Of a DNA stretch of 64,000 nt, positions 37,822 to 46,076 are shown piece after piece (position 1 is the first letter of the stretch; each line of letters opens with the position of its first letter). The position numbers and the translations under genes were made by a program. The notes beneath the pieces are model-generated. The model was not told where the DNA came from. It did no database searches and saw only the letters and a program-made list of their open reading frames with translations. This stretch comes from an uncultured Butyricicoccus sp. (GTDB taxonomy: Bacteria > Bacillota > Clostridia > Oscillospirales > Butyricicoccaceae): NCBI GenBank assembly GCA_944376065.1, contig CALWBL010000003.1, positions 124,001-188,000 on the forward strand, read 5' to 3'.

Positions 37822-39141
37822 TTATTTACAAAATACAATCTGCTCACTGTCAGTAATGCATAAATTGGTGTTATAAAATTCTGTCAGTGCATCAATCATA
37901 TACTTAGAGTCCTTAATGCCTGCTGTTTCATATGCTGAGTGCATAGCAAGCTGAGGTAGACCGATATCAACGGTATGCATAGAAACTTTTTGTGAAGATA
38001 GATTACCAAGAGTGCTGCCACCTGCAATATCACTATGGTTTACAAACTTCTGAACTGGAACATTTGCACGATTGCAAAGCTCAGTAAATACAGAGGCACT
38101 AATGGCATCAGTTGTATACTTCTGGTTTGCAGAGAATTTAATTACAATACCTTTATTCAAATATGTGCAGTTTTCGGCGTCAGTCTTTTCAGGGTGATTA
38201 GGGTGAACGGCATGGGCATTATCACAAGAAATCATAAAGCTCTTAGCAACAGCAGTATAATAATCTTCATTTGCAAAGCCAAGAGAGTTATTTAGACGCT
38301 GAAGCACATCATATAAAAATGTAGATAATGCACCTTGCTTTGTTCCAGAGCCAACTTCCTCATTATCAAAGCAAGAGTAAACATTTACTGCATGCTCGTT
38401 GTTAGAATTTATAAATGCTTTTAAGGAAGTGTAAGCACACTGTAAATCATCAAGACGAGGAGAGGATATAAACTCCTCTTTTGCACCCCAAATACTCTGT
38501 TCGGCACGAGGATATAAATATAAATCCTTGCTCAAAATATCATCTTTATCCACGCCAAGCTCGTTTGCGATAAGTTCATCATAGCTATTTTCTGAACATT
38601 CACCAGCAGAAAATAGTGGCAGCATATCAACTTGATTGTTGTATTTCATTCCATTGTTAACCTCGCGGTTTAGGTGAATGGCAAGGTTTGGAATAAGCAC
38701 TAAATCTCTATCAAATGCCAGAAGCTTGTTAGAAATGATGTTATCATTTTTTACAAGGACTCTACCTGCAATAGACAGTGGGCGGTCAAGCCATGTCGAA
38801 GAAATCATGCCACCATAAACCTCGGTATTAAGCTGAATGTAACCGCCTTTACCTTTAAGTTCTGCATGCTCTTTAATCTTGAAGCTAGGGGAGTCGCTGT
38901 GTGAAGATGTGATTTGAAAATGGTAGTTATCCAGCTTTTCACCAACAGTAAATGCTATTATAGATGAACCGTTTCTAGTGGTATAGTATTTACCGCCATG
39001 AGTGATTTTCCAGCTTTCACATTCACGCAGACGCGTAAAACCTGCATTGTCAAGGATTTTAGAAAGCTCTGACACTGCATGAAAGCAGCTAGGACTTCTT
39101 TTTATAAAGTCTAAAACTTCCTTTGATGTTTGTTTATACAT
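37822..39141 (-). CDS. apeB: M18 family aminopeptidase
   Basis: 439-residue zinc aminopeptidase of the aspartyl aminopeptidase family. Metal and catalytic residues: SSHSDSPSFKIKEH (His ligand, Asp), FDNEEVGSGTKQGALSTFLY (catalytic and ligand Glu pair), ISCDNAHAVHPNHPEKTD (Asp ligand), and MHTVDIGLPQLAMHSAYETA (final His ligand). It trims N-terminal residues from cytosolic peptides. ATG with CAGGAGG. First gene of a two-gene unit with the membrane protein. Confidence 0.94.
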   Translation of the reverse strand: MYKQTSKEVLDFIKRSPSCFHAVSELSKILDNAGFTRLRECESWKITHGGKYYTTRNGSSIIAFTVGEKLDNYHFQITSSHSDSPSFKIKEHAELKGKGGYIQLNTEVYGGMISSTWLDRPLSIAGRVLVKNDNIISNKLLAFDRDLVLIPNLAIHLNREVNNGMKYNNQVDMLPLFSAGECSENSYDELIANELGVDKDDILSKDLYLYPRAEQSIWGAKEEFISSPRLDDLQCAYTSLKAFINSNNEHAVNVYSCFDNEEVGSGTKQGALSTFLYDVLQRLNNSLGFANEDYYTAVAKSFMISCDNAHAVHPNHPEKTDAENCTYLNKGIVIKFSANQKYTTDAISASVFTELCNRANVPVQKFVNHSDIAGGSTLGNLSSQKVSMHTVDIGLPQLAMHSAYETAGIKDSKYMIDALTEFYNTNLCITDSEQIVFCK

Positions 39142-39226
39142 TATAGTAAACCTCCTGAGGCATTAAGATTATAAATTCATGTTTAAAAGTATAGCACAAA
39201 TATTTATTTAGGCAAGTGTAAAAAGT

Positions 39227-39253
39227 AAAGGGGACGGAAGTCCCGTCCCCTTT
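39227..39253 (-). terminator. terminator of the amino acid permease gene
   Basis: An 11-bp stem (39227-39237 with 39243-39253), 5-base loop; the minus-strand exit is TACTTTTTAC. Confidence 0.85.
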
Positions 39254-39275
39254 TGAAGAGAGGCAATCTCTCTAA

Positions 39276-40715
39276 TTAAATGTTCGTTTTTGTTTTTTCG
39301 TTTTTCTTAATAATTGGCATAATCAGACCAAGTGCAGTAAGAACAAAAGGAGTGATTACATTAAGCATAGTGGAGTAAAGGTCGCCCTCTACATACATAC
39401 CAAGGATACAGCAAGCTGCTGTAACAATAAAACACCAGATACCTGCAATTAAAGCAAGTGGCTGAGATTTTGTAAAGCGATATTCTGGATTAAACTTACC
39501 TGCTGTTTTTCTTAGTGCGATATAAGCAGCAAATACCCACAGATAACGCAGAGGCATAGTTACAGAGTTGAGTTTGTTAAGCTGAGCAAGTACACCAGCA
39601 GCACCAGAACCGCCGAAGGTTTGAACAACAATGATTGAACCAGATAGGATTACTATCATCCAGATACCATTGATATAAGCACCATGCTTGTTTTTCTTGA
39701 GCAGAGCGGTTGGAATGAACTGTCTTGCATCTTCGTTATCAAGCAGCATACGTAAAGGAGCGTCAATGCTCAGTACCAGAGTAGAGAACTGACCAATAGC
39801 ATTACATGCAGCATAAATAATCATAAGTGCATTGCCAACACCATAGTATTCGCCGAGTTTCTCAAATGCCCAGTAAGAACCATTTGATACATAAGAGTTA
39901 AAGCTATCTGTGCTTTCGTTAATAATAGCTGGATCGAACATCATACCCATAGCAATTGTACCAAGCATAGCACAAACCACAACCATGATAGCTAGAGAAA
40001 TCATGCCACGAGGGAATCCTTTAGATGGATTTTCAACCTTGTTAACGTAAGGGGAAATCTTCTCACAGCCACCTACTGCAAACACTAGAATTGACAGAGA
40101 AGTGAAATACTGTACGTTAAACTGAGGGATGATGTTATCCCAAGAGAAGTCAAGGGAAACAAAGCCACCATTAGGATTGATAACTGGAGCTGCAAACATC
40201 ATAATGATATAGAGAATCGACATTATGAACATGCTTGTACCAGCAACAGTTGCCAGCTTTTTCAGAGGGTTTAGACCACGGCTGGCAACCCAACAGAAGA
40301 ACAGAAATACAACTAAAGTTGCAATCTGGACATAACGAGTTGGGAAAGTATCGTAAGTTGAGCCATTTTGGAATATCATCCAGCTAAGAGCCTTTAGCCC
40401 GCCACTACCTTTACTTGCAATATAGGTAATGTGACAAGCCCAGTAAGTCCAGCCTGCATAATACGCACACTTAGCACCGATGGTTTCATGAATCCAAGAG
40501 CTGACGCCGCCGCCAGAGTTTTTGAAAGCAGAGCCAAGCTCACCTACCATAAGTGCATAAGGAACGAAATAAAGAGCAAACATCAGAATCCAACTGAAGA
40601 TTACCTGTGTACCATTGAAATAAACAAAACCGTTAACAACGTTTCCGAAACCCCATACAGTGGAGAACGCCATAAATCCAAGCGTATACCACTTGATTTT
40701 CTTAGAGTTTTCCAT
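39276..40715 (-). CDS. APC-superfamily amino acid permease / antiporter
   Basis: 479 residues from the ATG at 40715, with 12 or so hydrophobic segments. The first helix carries the unwound substrate-binding motif FSTVWGFGNVVNGFVYFNG, and GGGVSSWIHETIGAKCAYYAGW is typical of the glutamate/GABA antiporter and YjeM-like branch. The C-terminus is a short charged tail (KKNEKTKTNI). AGGTAGGTG is 5 bases before the ATG, so the in-frame start 12 codons earlier is rejected. It is a single-gene unit. Substrate is not evident. Confidence 0.88.
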   Translation of the reverse strand: MENSKKIKWYTLGFMAFSTVWGFGNVVNGFVYFNGTQVIFSWILMFALYFVPYALMVGELGSAFKNSGGGVSSWIHETIGAKCAYYAGWTYWACHITYIASKGSGGLKALSWMIFQNGSTYDTFPTRYVQIATLVVFLFFCWVASRGLNPLKKLATVAGTSMFIMSILYIIMMFAAPVINPNGGFVSLDFSWDNIIPQFNVQYFTSLSILVFAVGGCEKISPYVNKVENPSKGFPRGMISLAIMVVVCAMLGTIAMGMMFDPAIINESTDSFNSYVSNGSYWAFEKLGEYYGVGNALMIIYAACNAIGQFSTLVLSIDAPLRMLLDNEDARQFIPTALLKKNKHGAYINGIWMIVILSGSIIVVQTFGGSGAAGVLAQLNKLNSVTMPLRYLWVFAAYIALRKTAGKFNPEYRFTKSQPLALIAGIWCFIVTAACCILGMYVEGDLYSTMLNVITPFVLTALGLIMPIIKKNEKTKTNI

Positions 40716-41144
40716 TAGACACCTACCTTTATTTAGTTTTAAAACGAACAATAGATATTATAACATAAAAAGAACTAATATGCTAGCATTTTGCATAAAA
40801 GTTGCATATTTTATAACTTTTACACGAATTATGTAATGTTATTTTAGTTATGACAATGAATTTTACATAAAAGAACTTTATTTTTCAGTTAAAATAATGA
40901 AAAAATCTTTCTGTTGCAGAATAAAATAATAGAAAAAATGCTAATTTATAGACTAAAATAAAAAAATGTTGTCTTTTATTGATTCAAAGTGATAAAATAA
41001 TGAATAAATAAATTATAATAAAAAATTATTAAAATAATAAAAATTATTTTATTGTTCATTTTTATATATTTGATTATTTCATTAGATATCGTTGAAATAA
41101 AATACATAAAATGCTATAATATACCTAGAAAGTTAGGTGTCAAT
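40716..41144. other. AT-rich intergenic region between permease and a decayed gene
   Basis: 429 bases of very AT-rich sequence. It contains a minus-strand extended -10 (TGTTATAAT, 40765-40757) for the permease gene and the plus-strand promoter at 41092-41120. No coding signal or structured RNA is apparent in the rest. Confidence 0.5.
41092..41120 (+). promoter_or_regulatory. near-consensus sigma-A promoter in front of the pseudogene
   Basis: TTGAAA (41092-41097), 17-base spacer, TATAAT (41115-41120) with TGC just before the -10. It still looks functional. Confidence 0.8.
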
Positions 41145-41491
41145 ATAAAACTTAAACGAGTTTCTTGTTCGATTATTTCAGCGGGTATTTTGTTTTCAAC
41201 ATCAGCAGCTACAAACTGGGGATTGTGATACGAAAATGGCGTAAATCAGCCACCAAATGGCCAAGATACAGTGAATACACTCTATCAGTATAGCGCATAT
41301 TTTATGGCAGATACATCAAAAACACAATATATCTGTTTGATAATTTAAATATAGATAGTGAAAGTAAATTATTAAGTGTATATAACATTTCAAATAATAA
41401 TTATATAAGCCTTAAAGAGCTTTGAGATATGCTTGGAATAGACATTATATACGATGCTCAAACAAATAGTGTTAATATGAAGGTAAAGTAA
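41145..41491 (+). pseudogene. decayed secreted protein gene (NWGL...QPP-type N-terminus, copper-amine-oxidase-like C-terminus)
   Basis: Starts with ATA where an ATG would be expected behind AGGTGT. It encodes a signal peptide (VSCSIISAGILFSTSAATNW), then an in-frame TGA at 41226-41228, then YENGVNQPPNGQDTVNTLYQ and YSAYFMADTSKT. A frameshift near 41320-41330 is followed by LFDNLNIDSESKLLSVYNIS, NNNYISLKEL, a second TGA at 41423-41425, and DMLGIDIIYDAQTNSVNMKV. The first part resembles the NWGLSFxxxGxxPxGN region that precedes clostridial polysaccharide deacetylase domains; the last part matches a copper amine oxidase N-terminal-like repeat. The catalytic domain is absent, so an internal deletion is likely. 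Confidence 0.75.
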
Positions 41492-41496
41492 ATTTT

Positions 41497-41530
41497 AAGC
41501 TCTTAAAATCTATGATTCAAGAGCTTTTTA
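41497..41530 (+). terminator. terminator after the pseudogene
   Basis: AAGCTCTT (41497-41504) pairs with AAGAGCTT (41519-41526), then TTTTA. Confidence 0.75.
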
Positions 41531-41551
41531 TTAAAAAGGAGGCTATATAAA

Positions 41552-41962
41552 ATGAAATTTGAAGTTAGTAAAAAACTCACAGGCGATGCAAGAAAAATAA
41601 GATTAGAAGTCTTTAAAGAAGAACAAGGATTTAAACAGGAATTTGATGATATAGATAATATTGCAACACATATAGTTGGATACATAGATAATCAAGCAGT
41701 TGCAACTTGCAGAATATTTTTAGATGAAAATATATATCACATAGGACGTTTTGCAATTATAAAGGAGTATAGGGGCAAAAATTATGGATTGGAGCTCATG
41801 AAAAAAGCAGAAAAAGTTGTAAAGGAATTAGGTGGAAATAAAATAACACTCTCGTCACAGCTAAGGGCTAAGGTTTTTTATGAAAAATGTAACTATAAAG
41901 CGGTTAGTGAAATATATATGGACGAATTTTGTCCTCATATAACGATGGAAAAGGAGGTTTAG
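41552..41962 (+). CDS. GNAT-family N-acetyltransferase
   Basis: 136 residues. The acetyl-CoA loop is IGRFAIIKEYRGKNYGLELM (R/Q-x-x-G-x-G/A region near residue 70-85), followed by LSSQLRAKVFYEKCNYKAVS and the terminal IYMDEFCPHITMEKE, the pattern of the ElaA/YjcF subgroup whose substrate is unknown. Strong AAAGGAGG ribosome binding site. It is followed two bases later by the YitT-family gene, so the two form a unit. Confidence 0.9.
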   Translation: MKFEVSKKLTGDARKIRLEVFKEEQGFKQEFDDIDNIATHIVGYIDNQAVATCRIFLDENIYHIGRFAIIKEYRGKNYGLELMKKAEKVVKELGGNKITLSSQLRAKVFYEKCNYKAVSEIYMDEFCPHITMEKEV

Positions 41963-41964
41963 TT

Positions 41965-42846
41965 GTGAATATAAAAGAATTAAAAGAGATTGAATTTAAA
42001 AAGTTAATTTTTCTTACCGTGGCAGGTTTTATAAATGCATTTGGAGTAACAATTTTTTTATCACCTGTGCAACTTTATGATAGCGGTATTTCTGGAACTT
42101 CTATGCTGCTGTCACAGCTTACACCAGAAAAATATGGGCTGTCATTATTTCTACTTATTCTGAATGTTCCACTTTTTTTATATGGTCTTAAAAAACAAGG
42201 AATTTTGTTCACATTTTATGCTATATATACAGTTATAATTTATTCTCTTGGTGCATGGCTTATAATTGATGTTTTACCAGTAGATGTAAGTATGGCATCA
42301 CCGCTTGCAGGCTCAGATTTATTATTATGTGCATTGTTTGGCGGTATAATCTCAGGCGTAGGAAGCGGTTTGGCGATACGCTTTGGTGGAGCAATGGACG
42401 GAATAGAGGTAATGGCAGTTATATTTGCCAAAAAGCTGGGAATATCAGTGGGCACATTTGTTATGGCATATAATATAGTTCTATATATTATATGTGGTAT
42501 TGCGATACAAAGCTGGGTTTTACCACTCTATTCAATTGTTACATATATGGCAGCTTTGAAAATGGTCGATGCTATTGTTGAAGGCTTTGAAAGAGCAAAA
42601 TCCGTTTATATAGTGACAACAAATCATTCCGAAATTTGTAAATGCTTATCCGACACATTTGAACAGGGAATTACAATACTTGATGCAAAAGGATATTTTT
42701 CTGGTTCAGATAGAAAGGTAGTTTGGATAGTCCTAAACCGTTTCCAAATAAGTCGTATGAGAGAGATTGTACAAAAGATAGACCCTATGGCATACATAGC
42801 AATTTATGAAGTTGCAGATATATTCAAATTGGAACAGAGTGAATAA
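41965..42846 (+). CDS. YitT family (DUF161/DUF2179) membrane protein
   Basis: 293 residues from a GTG at 41965, chosen because AAAGGAGG lies 8 bases upstream and two bases after the GNAT stop. Five to six hydrophobic segments with GFINAFGVTIFLSPVQLYDS at the N-terminus and the family motif GSGLAIRFGGAMDGIEVMAV near residue 140, then a cytoplasmic DUF2179 domain of ~85 residues (SVYIVTTNHSEICKCL to VADIFKLEQSE). Function of the family is unknown. Confidence 0.9.
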   Translation: MNIKELKEIEFKKLIFLTVAGFINAFGVTIFLSPVQLYDSGISGTSMLLSQLTPEKYGLSLFLLILNVPLFLYGLKKQGILFTFYAIYTVIIYSLGAWLIIDVLPVDVSMASPLAGSDLLLCALFGGIISGVGSGLAIRFGGAMDGIEVMAVIFAKKLGISVGTFVMAYNIVLYIICGIAIQSWVLPLYSIVTYMAALKMVDAIVEGFERAKSVYIVTTNHSEICKCLSDTFEQGITILDAKGYFSGSDRKVVWIVLNRFQISRMREIVQKIDPMAYIAIYEVADIFKLEQSE

Positions 42847-42960
42847 AAATATTCACCGTATACATTAGAAATTTTTATAATATAAACTGCTTTTTATGTT
42901 AATAAAACCAGTATTACCACTTTTATCTGGAAATTTACTAGCTATTTAAATATTCACCCA

Positions 42961-42990
42961 AAAGACCTGAAATTTTTCAGGTCTTTTTTT
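42961..42990 (+). terminator. terminator after the YitT-family gene
   Basis: A 10-bp stem (42961-42970 with 42977-42986) followed by a T-run. Confidence 0.88.
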
Positions 42991-43032
42991 AAAATCAGTG
43001 CATATCATTGATTTAAAAGGAGTGATTTTATA

Positions 43033-43305
43033 ATGAAAGGTATGCCAGAGGAGAGAGCAATAAATCTAGCAAGATATATGATAGAAAACAAAGCAACAGT
43101 CAGACAAGCGGCAATAAAATTTGGAATAAGTAAATCTACCGTACATAAAGATATAACAACCAATTTATGTCAACTAAATAAAACACTTTATTTGCAAGTT
43201 AGGGAGATAATGGAAATAAATAAAAAAGAACGCCATATAAGGGGTGGGAAAGCTACTAAAGAAAAGTATTTAAGACAAAAAGAAACGGCTTACCATAATA
43301 TATGA
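43033..43305 (+). CDS. spoIIID: sporulation transcriptional regulator SpoIIID
   Basis: 90 residues. The helix-turn-helix is TVRQAAIKFGISKSTVHKDI (residues ~25-44), and the basic C-terminal helix motif KERHIRGGKATKEKYLRQKE matches SpoIIID, which reshapes sigma E-dependent transcription in the mother cell. AAAAGGAGTG ribosome binding site. A CATATCAT at 43002-43009 could be part of a sigma E -10 element but is not convincing. Sporulation genes spmA and spmB follow 360 bases downstream. Confidence 0.95.
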   Translation: MKGMPEERAINLARYMIENKATVRQAAIKFGISKSTVHKDITTNLCQLNKTLYLQVREIMEINKKERHIRGGKATKEKYLRQKETAYHNI

Positions 43306-43329
43306 TAAACCGTTTACTATATTTATAGC

Positions 43330-43572
43330 TTACTTAGAAGACATTTCAGCCATACATTCATGGCAGATATTCTTTCCCTTGAAGTTTATGATATCCTTTG
43401 CGTTGCCACAGAAAATGCAAGCAGGCTCATACTTCTTTAGGATAATCTGAGCACCATCAACATAAATTTCAAGTGCGTCCTTTACTTCAATATCAAGTGT
43501 GCGGCGAAGTTCGATTGGCAGTACAATACGTCCTAGTTCGTCAACTTTTCTCACAATACCAGTAGATTTCAT
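43330..43572 (-). CDS. AbrB/SpoVT-like transition-state regulator with C-terminal zinc-binding cysteines
   Basis: 80 residues. The swapped-hairpin AbrB domain is STGIVRKVDELGRIVLPIEL (residues 3-22) through LEIYVDGAQIILKKY. The C-terminus carries CIFCG and CHEC, a four-Cys pattern seen in clostridial AbrB proteins that probably binds zinc. The gene is convergent with spoIIID and divergent from spmA. AbrB proteins repress post-exponential genes, so control of neighbouring sporulation genes is plausible but inferred. Confidence 0.92.
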   Translation of the reverse strand: MKSTGIVRKVDELGRIVLPIELRRTLDIEVKDALEIYVDGAQIILKKYEPACIFCGNAKDIINFKGKNICHECMAEMSSK

Positions 43573-43662
43573 AATTGATTCCTTACCTTTCTTTGAAAAA
43601 AATAGATACCTGTCAAATCAAACATATTAAGCCAGAAAACCAGCAATAGGAGGTAGACAAAT

Positions 43663-44250
43663 ATGTTGTCTAAAGTTTGGGTTAGTTTTTTAGGAATTAG
43701 TTTTATTTTTGGGGTTTTGACGAATAGAATGGACGTGGTTTCCGCGGCATATATTGATGGTGCAAATGCAGCCATAGAACTAATAGTAAGTATAGTTGGC
43801 CTTATGTGCCTATGGTCAGGTATAATGGAGATAGCATATCAGTCTGGATTATCTAGCTATATAGCCAGAGGTATGCGTCCGATTTTGCGTTTGCTTTTTG
43901 GTAAAGCGTCAAAAGACACTCAAGCAATGGAGCTTGTTAGTGCTAATATAACCGCAAACATGCTGGGAGTCAGCAATGCGGCAACACCAATAGGCTTGCA
44001 AGCAGTATCAAGACTGTACCAAATAGCAGGGAGAAAAGGGACACCAGACAGTGTGCTTACACTGATAGTTTTAAATACAGCATCAATACAGATAATTCCC
44101 ACAACGGTTGCAGCCATACGTGCTAGTTATGGCGCAGCAGAACCATTTGATATTATGCCAGCTGTTTGGGGTGCATCTTTATGTTCAGTCATCACGGTTT
44201 TATTTTTGGCACGAATGATTAGAAACAGGTTTCCAGATAGCAGCGTTTAA
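43663..44250 (+). CDS. spmA: spore maturation protein A
   Basis: 195-residue membrane protein with nucleoside-recognition (Gate) domain features: FLGISFIFGVLTNRMDVVSA, GLMCLWSGIMEIAYQSGL, the conserved NITANMLGVSNAATPIGLQA near residue 95, and TLIVLNTASIQIIPTTVAAI. SpmA with SpmB is required for full spore core dehydration. ATG preceded by ATAGGAGG. The unit is spmA then spmB. Confidence 0.95.
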   Translation: MLSKVWVSFLGISFIFGVLTNRMDVVSAAYIDGANAAIELIVSIVGLMCLWSGIMEIAYQSGLSSYIARGMRPILRLLFGKASKDTQAMELVSANITANMLGVSNAATPIGLQAVSRLYQIAGRKGTPDSVLTLIVLNTASIQIIPTTVAAIRASYGAAEPFDIMPAVWGASLCSVITVLFLARMIRNRFPDSSV

Positions 44251-44396
44251 AACACTGACAAAAATTAGTACATAATGTGGATATAATTTACAATCTGTAT
44301 TATCCACCATTTTCTTTGAAAAAAATGTCGAAACATGTAGTGTGAAGTAAAAATTTACAAAACTAAATTTAAGTCATTTTTTAAGGTGAATACACA

Positions 44397-44903
44397 ATGA
44401 TTTCTGTATTGGTACCATTTTTGTTATTTTCAATTTGCGGTTATGCGCTGTATTCAGGAATAGATGTTTTTCCTGTTTTTTTACAAGGGGCAAAAAAGGG
44501 GCTTGATGCAGCGATTCAGATACTTCCTACATTAGTTGGACTGCTTACAGCAGTGTATATGATGCGAGCATCGGGCGTGATTGACTTTGTAGGGGAGATA
44601 CTTTCTCCGATGATGTCCATACTTGGGATTCCAAAAGAATGCACAGTGTTAGCTTTATTAAAACCGATAAGCGGTGGTGGAGGGCTTGCCGTTGGCAGTG
44701 AGATTATCAAGGCTTATGGCCCAGATAGTTATTGCGGGAGAGTTGCTGCCGTTATGCTTGGTGCATCAGAGACAAGTCTTTACACAATTAGCATTTACTG
44801 TGGGTACCTTGGAATAAAAAATACCAGATACGCAGTGCCTGTTGCGATAGCTGGCGATATAGTGGCATTTGTCACATCGGCATTTTTCGTTAAAATATTT
44901 TAA
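44397..44903 (+). CDS. spmB: spore maturation protein B
   Basis: 168-residue membrane protein, partner of SpmA. It has LPTLVGLLTAVYMMRASGVI, the conserved LKPISGGGGLAVGSEIIKAY (near residue 85) and MLGASETSLYTISIYCGYLG. The 146-base gap to spmA is larger than usual for this pair and holds an inverted repeat (GTGGATA 44277-44283, TATCCAC 44301-44307), so spmB may be separately controlled. ATG preceded by AAGGTGA. Confidence 0.95.
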   Translation: MISVLVPFLLFSICGYALYSGIDVFPVFLQGAKKGLDAAIQILPTLVGLLTAVYMMRASGVIDFVGEILSPMMSILGIPKECTVLALLKPISGGGGLAVGSEIIKAYGPDSYCGRVAAVMLGASETSLYTISIYCGYLGIKNTRYAVPVAIAGDIVAFVTSAFFVKIF

Positions 44904-45108
44904 TATGACAGGTTATCAACTAATATTATACATAATTATACTGAAAAATCCAGCTTTTTTTTAAAAATCGTCGTAGTGATTAAAAATATATACTATATTT
45001 TGTAAGTTATTTCAAGTATTACAAAGATATCCAAAAAATATGGTGAAAAAATGTCAAAAAAATACGAAAAAATATGCAATTTAGATACAAAAGTATGAAT
45101 TAAATCAA

Positions 45109-45144
45109 AAGCCAAGTAATAGGATTAAACCCATAACTTGGCTT
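45109..45144 (-). terminator. terminator of crt
   Basis: A 9-bp stem (AAGCCAAGT 45109-45117 with ACTTGGCTT 45136-45144), running into TTTGATTT on the minus strand. Confidence 0.8.
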
Positions 45145-45163
45145 GATTTCTTCTAATATGCTA

Positions 45164-45979
45164 TTATTTATTGCTGAACTGCTTAGCAGGTTTATCCTTA
45201 TTTTTATCTAAAAACCAAGACATTCCATATTTTTGGTCTTCTGTTGCGAAACACTGACCAAAGCAGTTGCCTTCAAATTTAAGTGCGGAATCAATGTCCA
45301 TTTGCATACCAACATTGATAGCCTCTTTTGTTAGGGATACTGCAATAGGGGCTTGAGCTGCAATTTCATTTGCAAGCTTTAAAGCCTCGTCCATAAGATT
45401 TTCAAGAGGGTATACATTGTTTACAAGTCCCATATTTAATGCATCTTGTGCAGTATAGTTTCCGCGTGCGGTGTAAAGCATTTCCTTAGCTTTGCCCATA
45501 CCAACAAGACGAGCCAAACGTTGAGTACCGCCGCAACCAGCAGTGATGCCAAGACCTACTTCAGGCTGACCAAATAGAGCATTTTCAGATGCTATGCGAA
45601 TATCACAACACATTGCAAGCTCACAGCCACCACCTAAACAGAAACCATTTATAGCAGCGATAACTGGACGATGAAAGTTTTCAATCTTTTGACAAACTCT
45701 GTTAGCTTCATTGCCAAATAACTTGCCCTCTGCAACAGTTTTTGTGGACATTTCGGAGATGTCAGCACCTGCAACAAATGAGTTTACGGTTTTACCCTTT
45801 TTATTTATAACGAAAGAACCAGTCAGAACTACACAATAGACATCATCCATTTTAGCAAGCTCATCAAAAGCCTGTTCAAGTTGACCATACATATCAGTAG
45901 AAAGTGCATTAAGAGCCTGCATATGCTCGATTTTTACAATGGCAACATGACCTTGCTTTTCAATTACAACATCAGTCAT
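45164..45979 (-). CDS. crt: crotonase / 3-hydroxybutyryl-CoA dehydratase
   Basis: 271 residues of the enoyl-CoA hydratase family, dehydrating 3-hydroxybutyryl-CoA to crotonyl-CoA in butyrate formation. Oxyanion-hole segments are NSFVAGADISEMS and GFCLGGGCELAMCCDIRIAS; the two catalytic Glu are in GGGCELAM and FGQPEVGLGITAGCGGTQRL. It lies immediately downstream of the thiolase gene. The usual clostridial partners hbd, bcd, etfAB are not in the window, so assignment to the four-carbon pathway rests on the thiolase neighbour. A hairpin and a TATAAT lie in the gap, so it may also have its own promoter. Confidence 0.9.
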   Translation of the reverse strand: MTDVVIEKQGHVAIVKIEHMQALNALSTDMYGQLEQAFDELAKMDDVYCVVLTGSFVINKKGKTVNSFVAGADISEMSTKTVAEGKLFGNEANRVCQKIENFHRPVIAAINGFCLGGGCELAMCCDIRIASENALFGQPEVGLGITAGCGGTQRLARLVGMGKAKEMLYTARGNYTAQDALNMGLVNNVYPLENLMDEALKLANEIAAQAPIAVSLTKEAINVGMQMDIDSALKFEGNCFGQCFATEDQKYGMSWFLDKNKDKPAKQFSNK

Positions 45980-46020
45980 AACAAAATCCTCTTTTTATAT
46001 ATTATAGTTTTATATAATTT

Positions 46021-46051
46021 AGTCCAAGGGAAGATAAACAACCCTTGGACT
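46021..46051 (-). terminator. hairpin between thlA and crt
   Basis: A 10-bp stem (46021-46030 with 46042-46051). On the minus strand the exit is only moderately T-rich, so it may attenuate rather than block readthrough into crt. Confidence 0.6.
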
Positions 46052-46076
46052 TTTTTATGTTCAAGATATTTTCAAA

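Noticed and set aside
41145..41491. TGA read as an amino acid in the decayed gene
   Set aside because: Other genes here use TGA as stop (for example spoIIAB and the DUF2461 gene) and TGG for Trp, and the gene also has a frameshift and a lost start, so decay is the simpler explanation.
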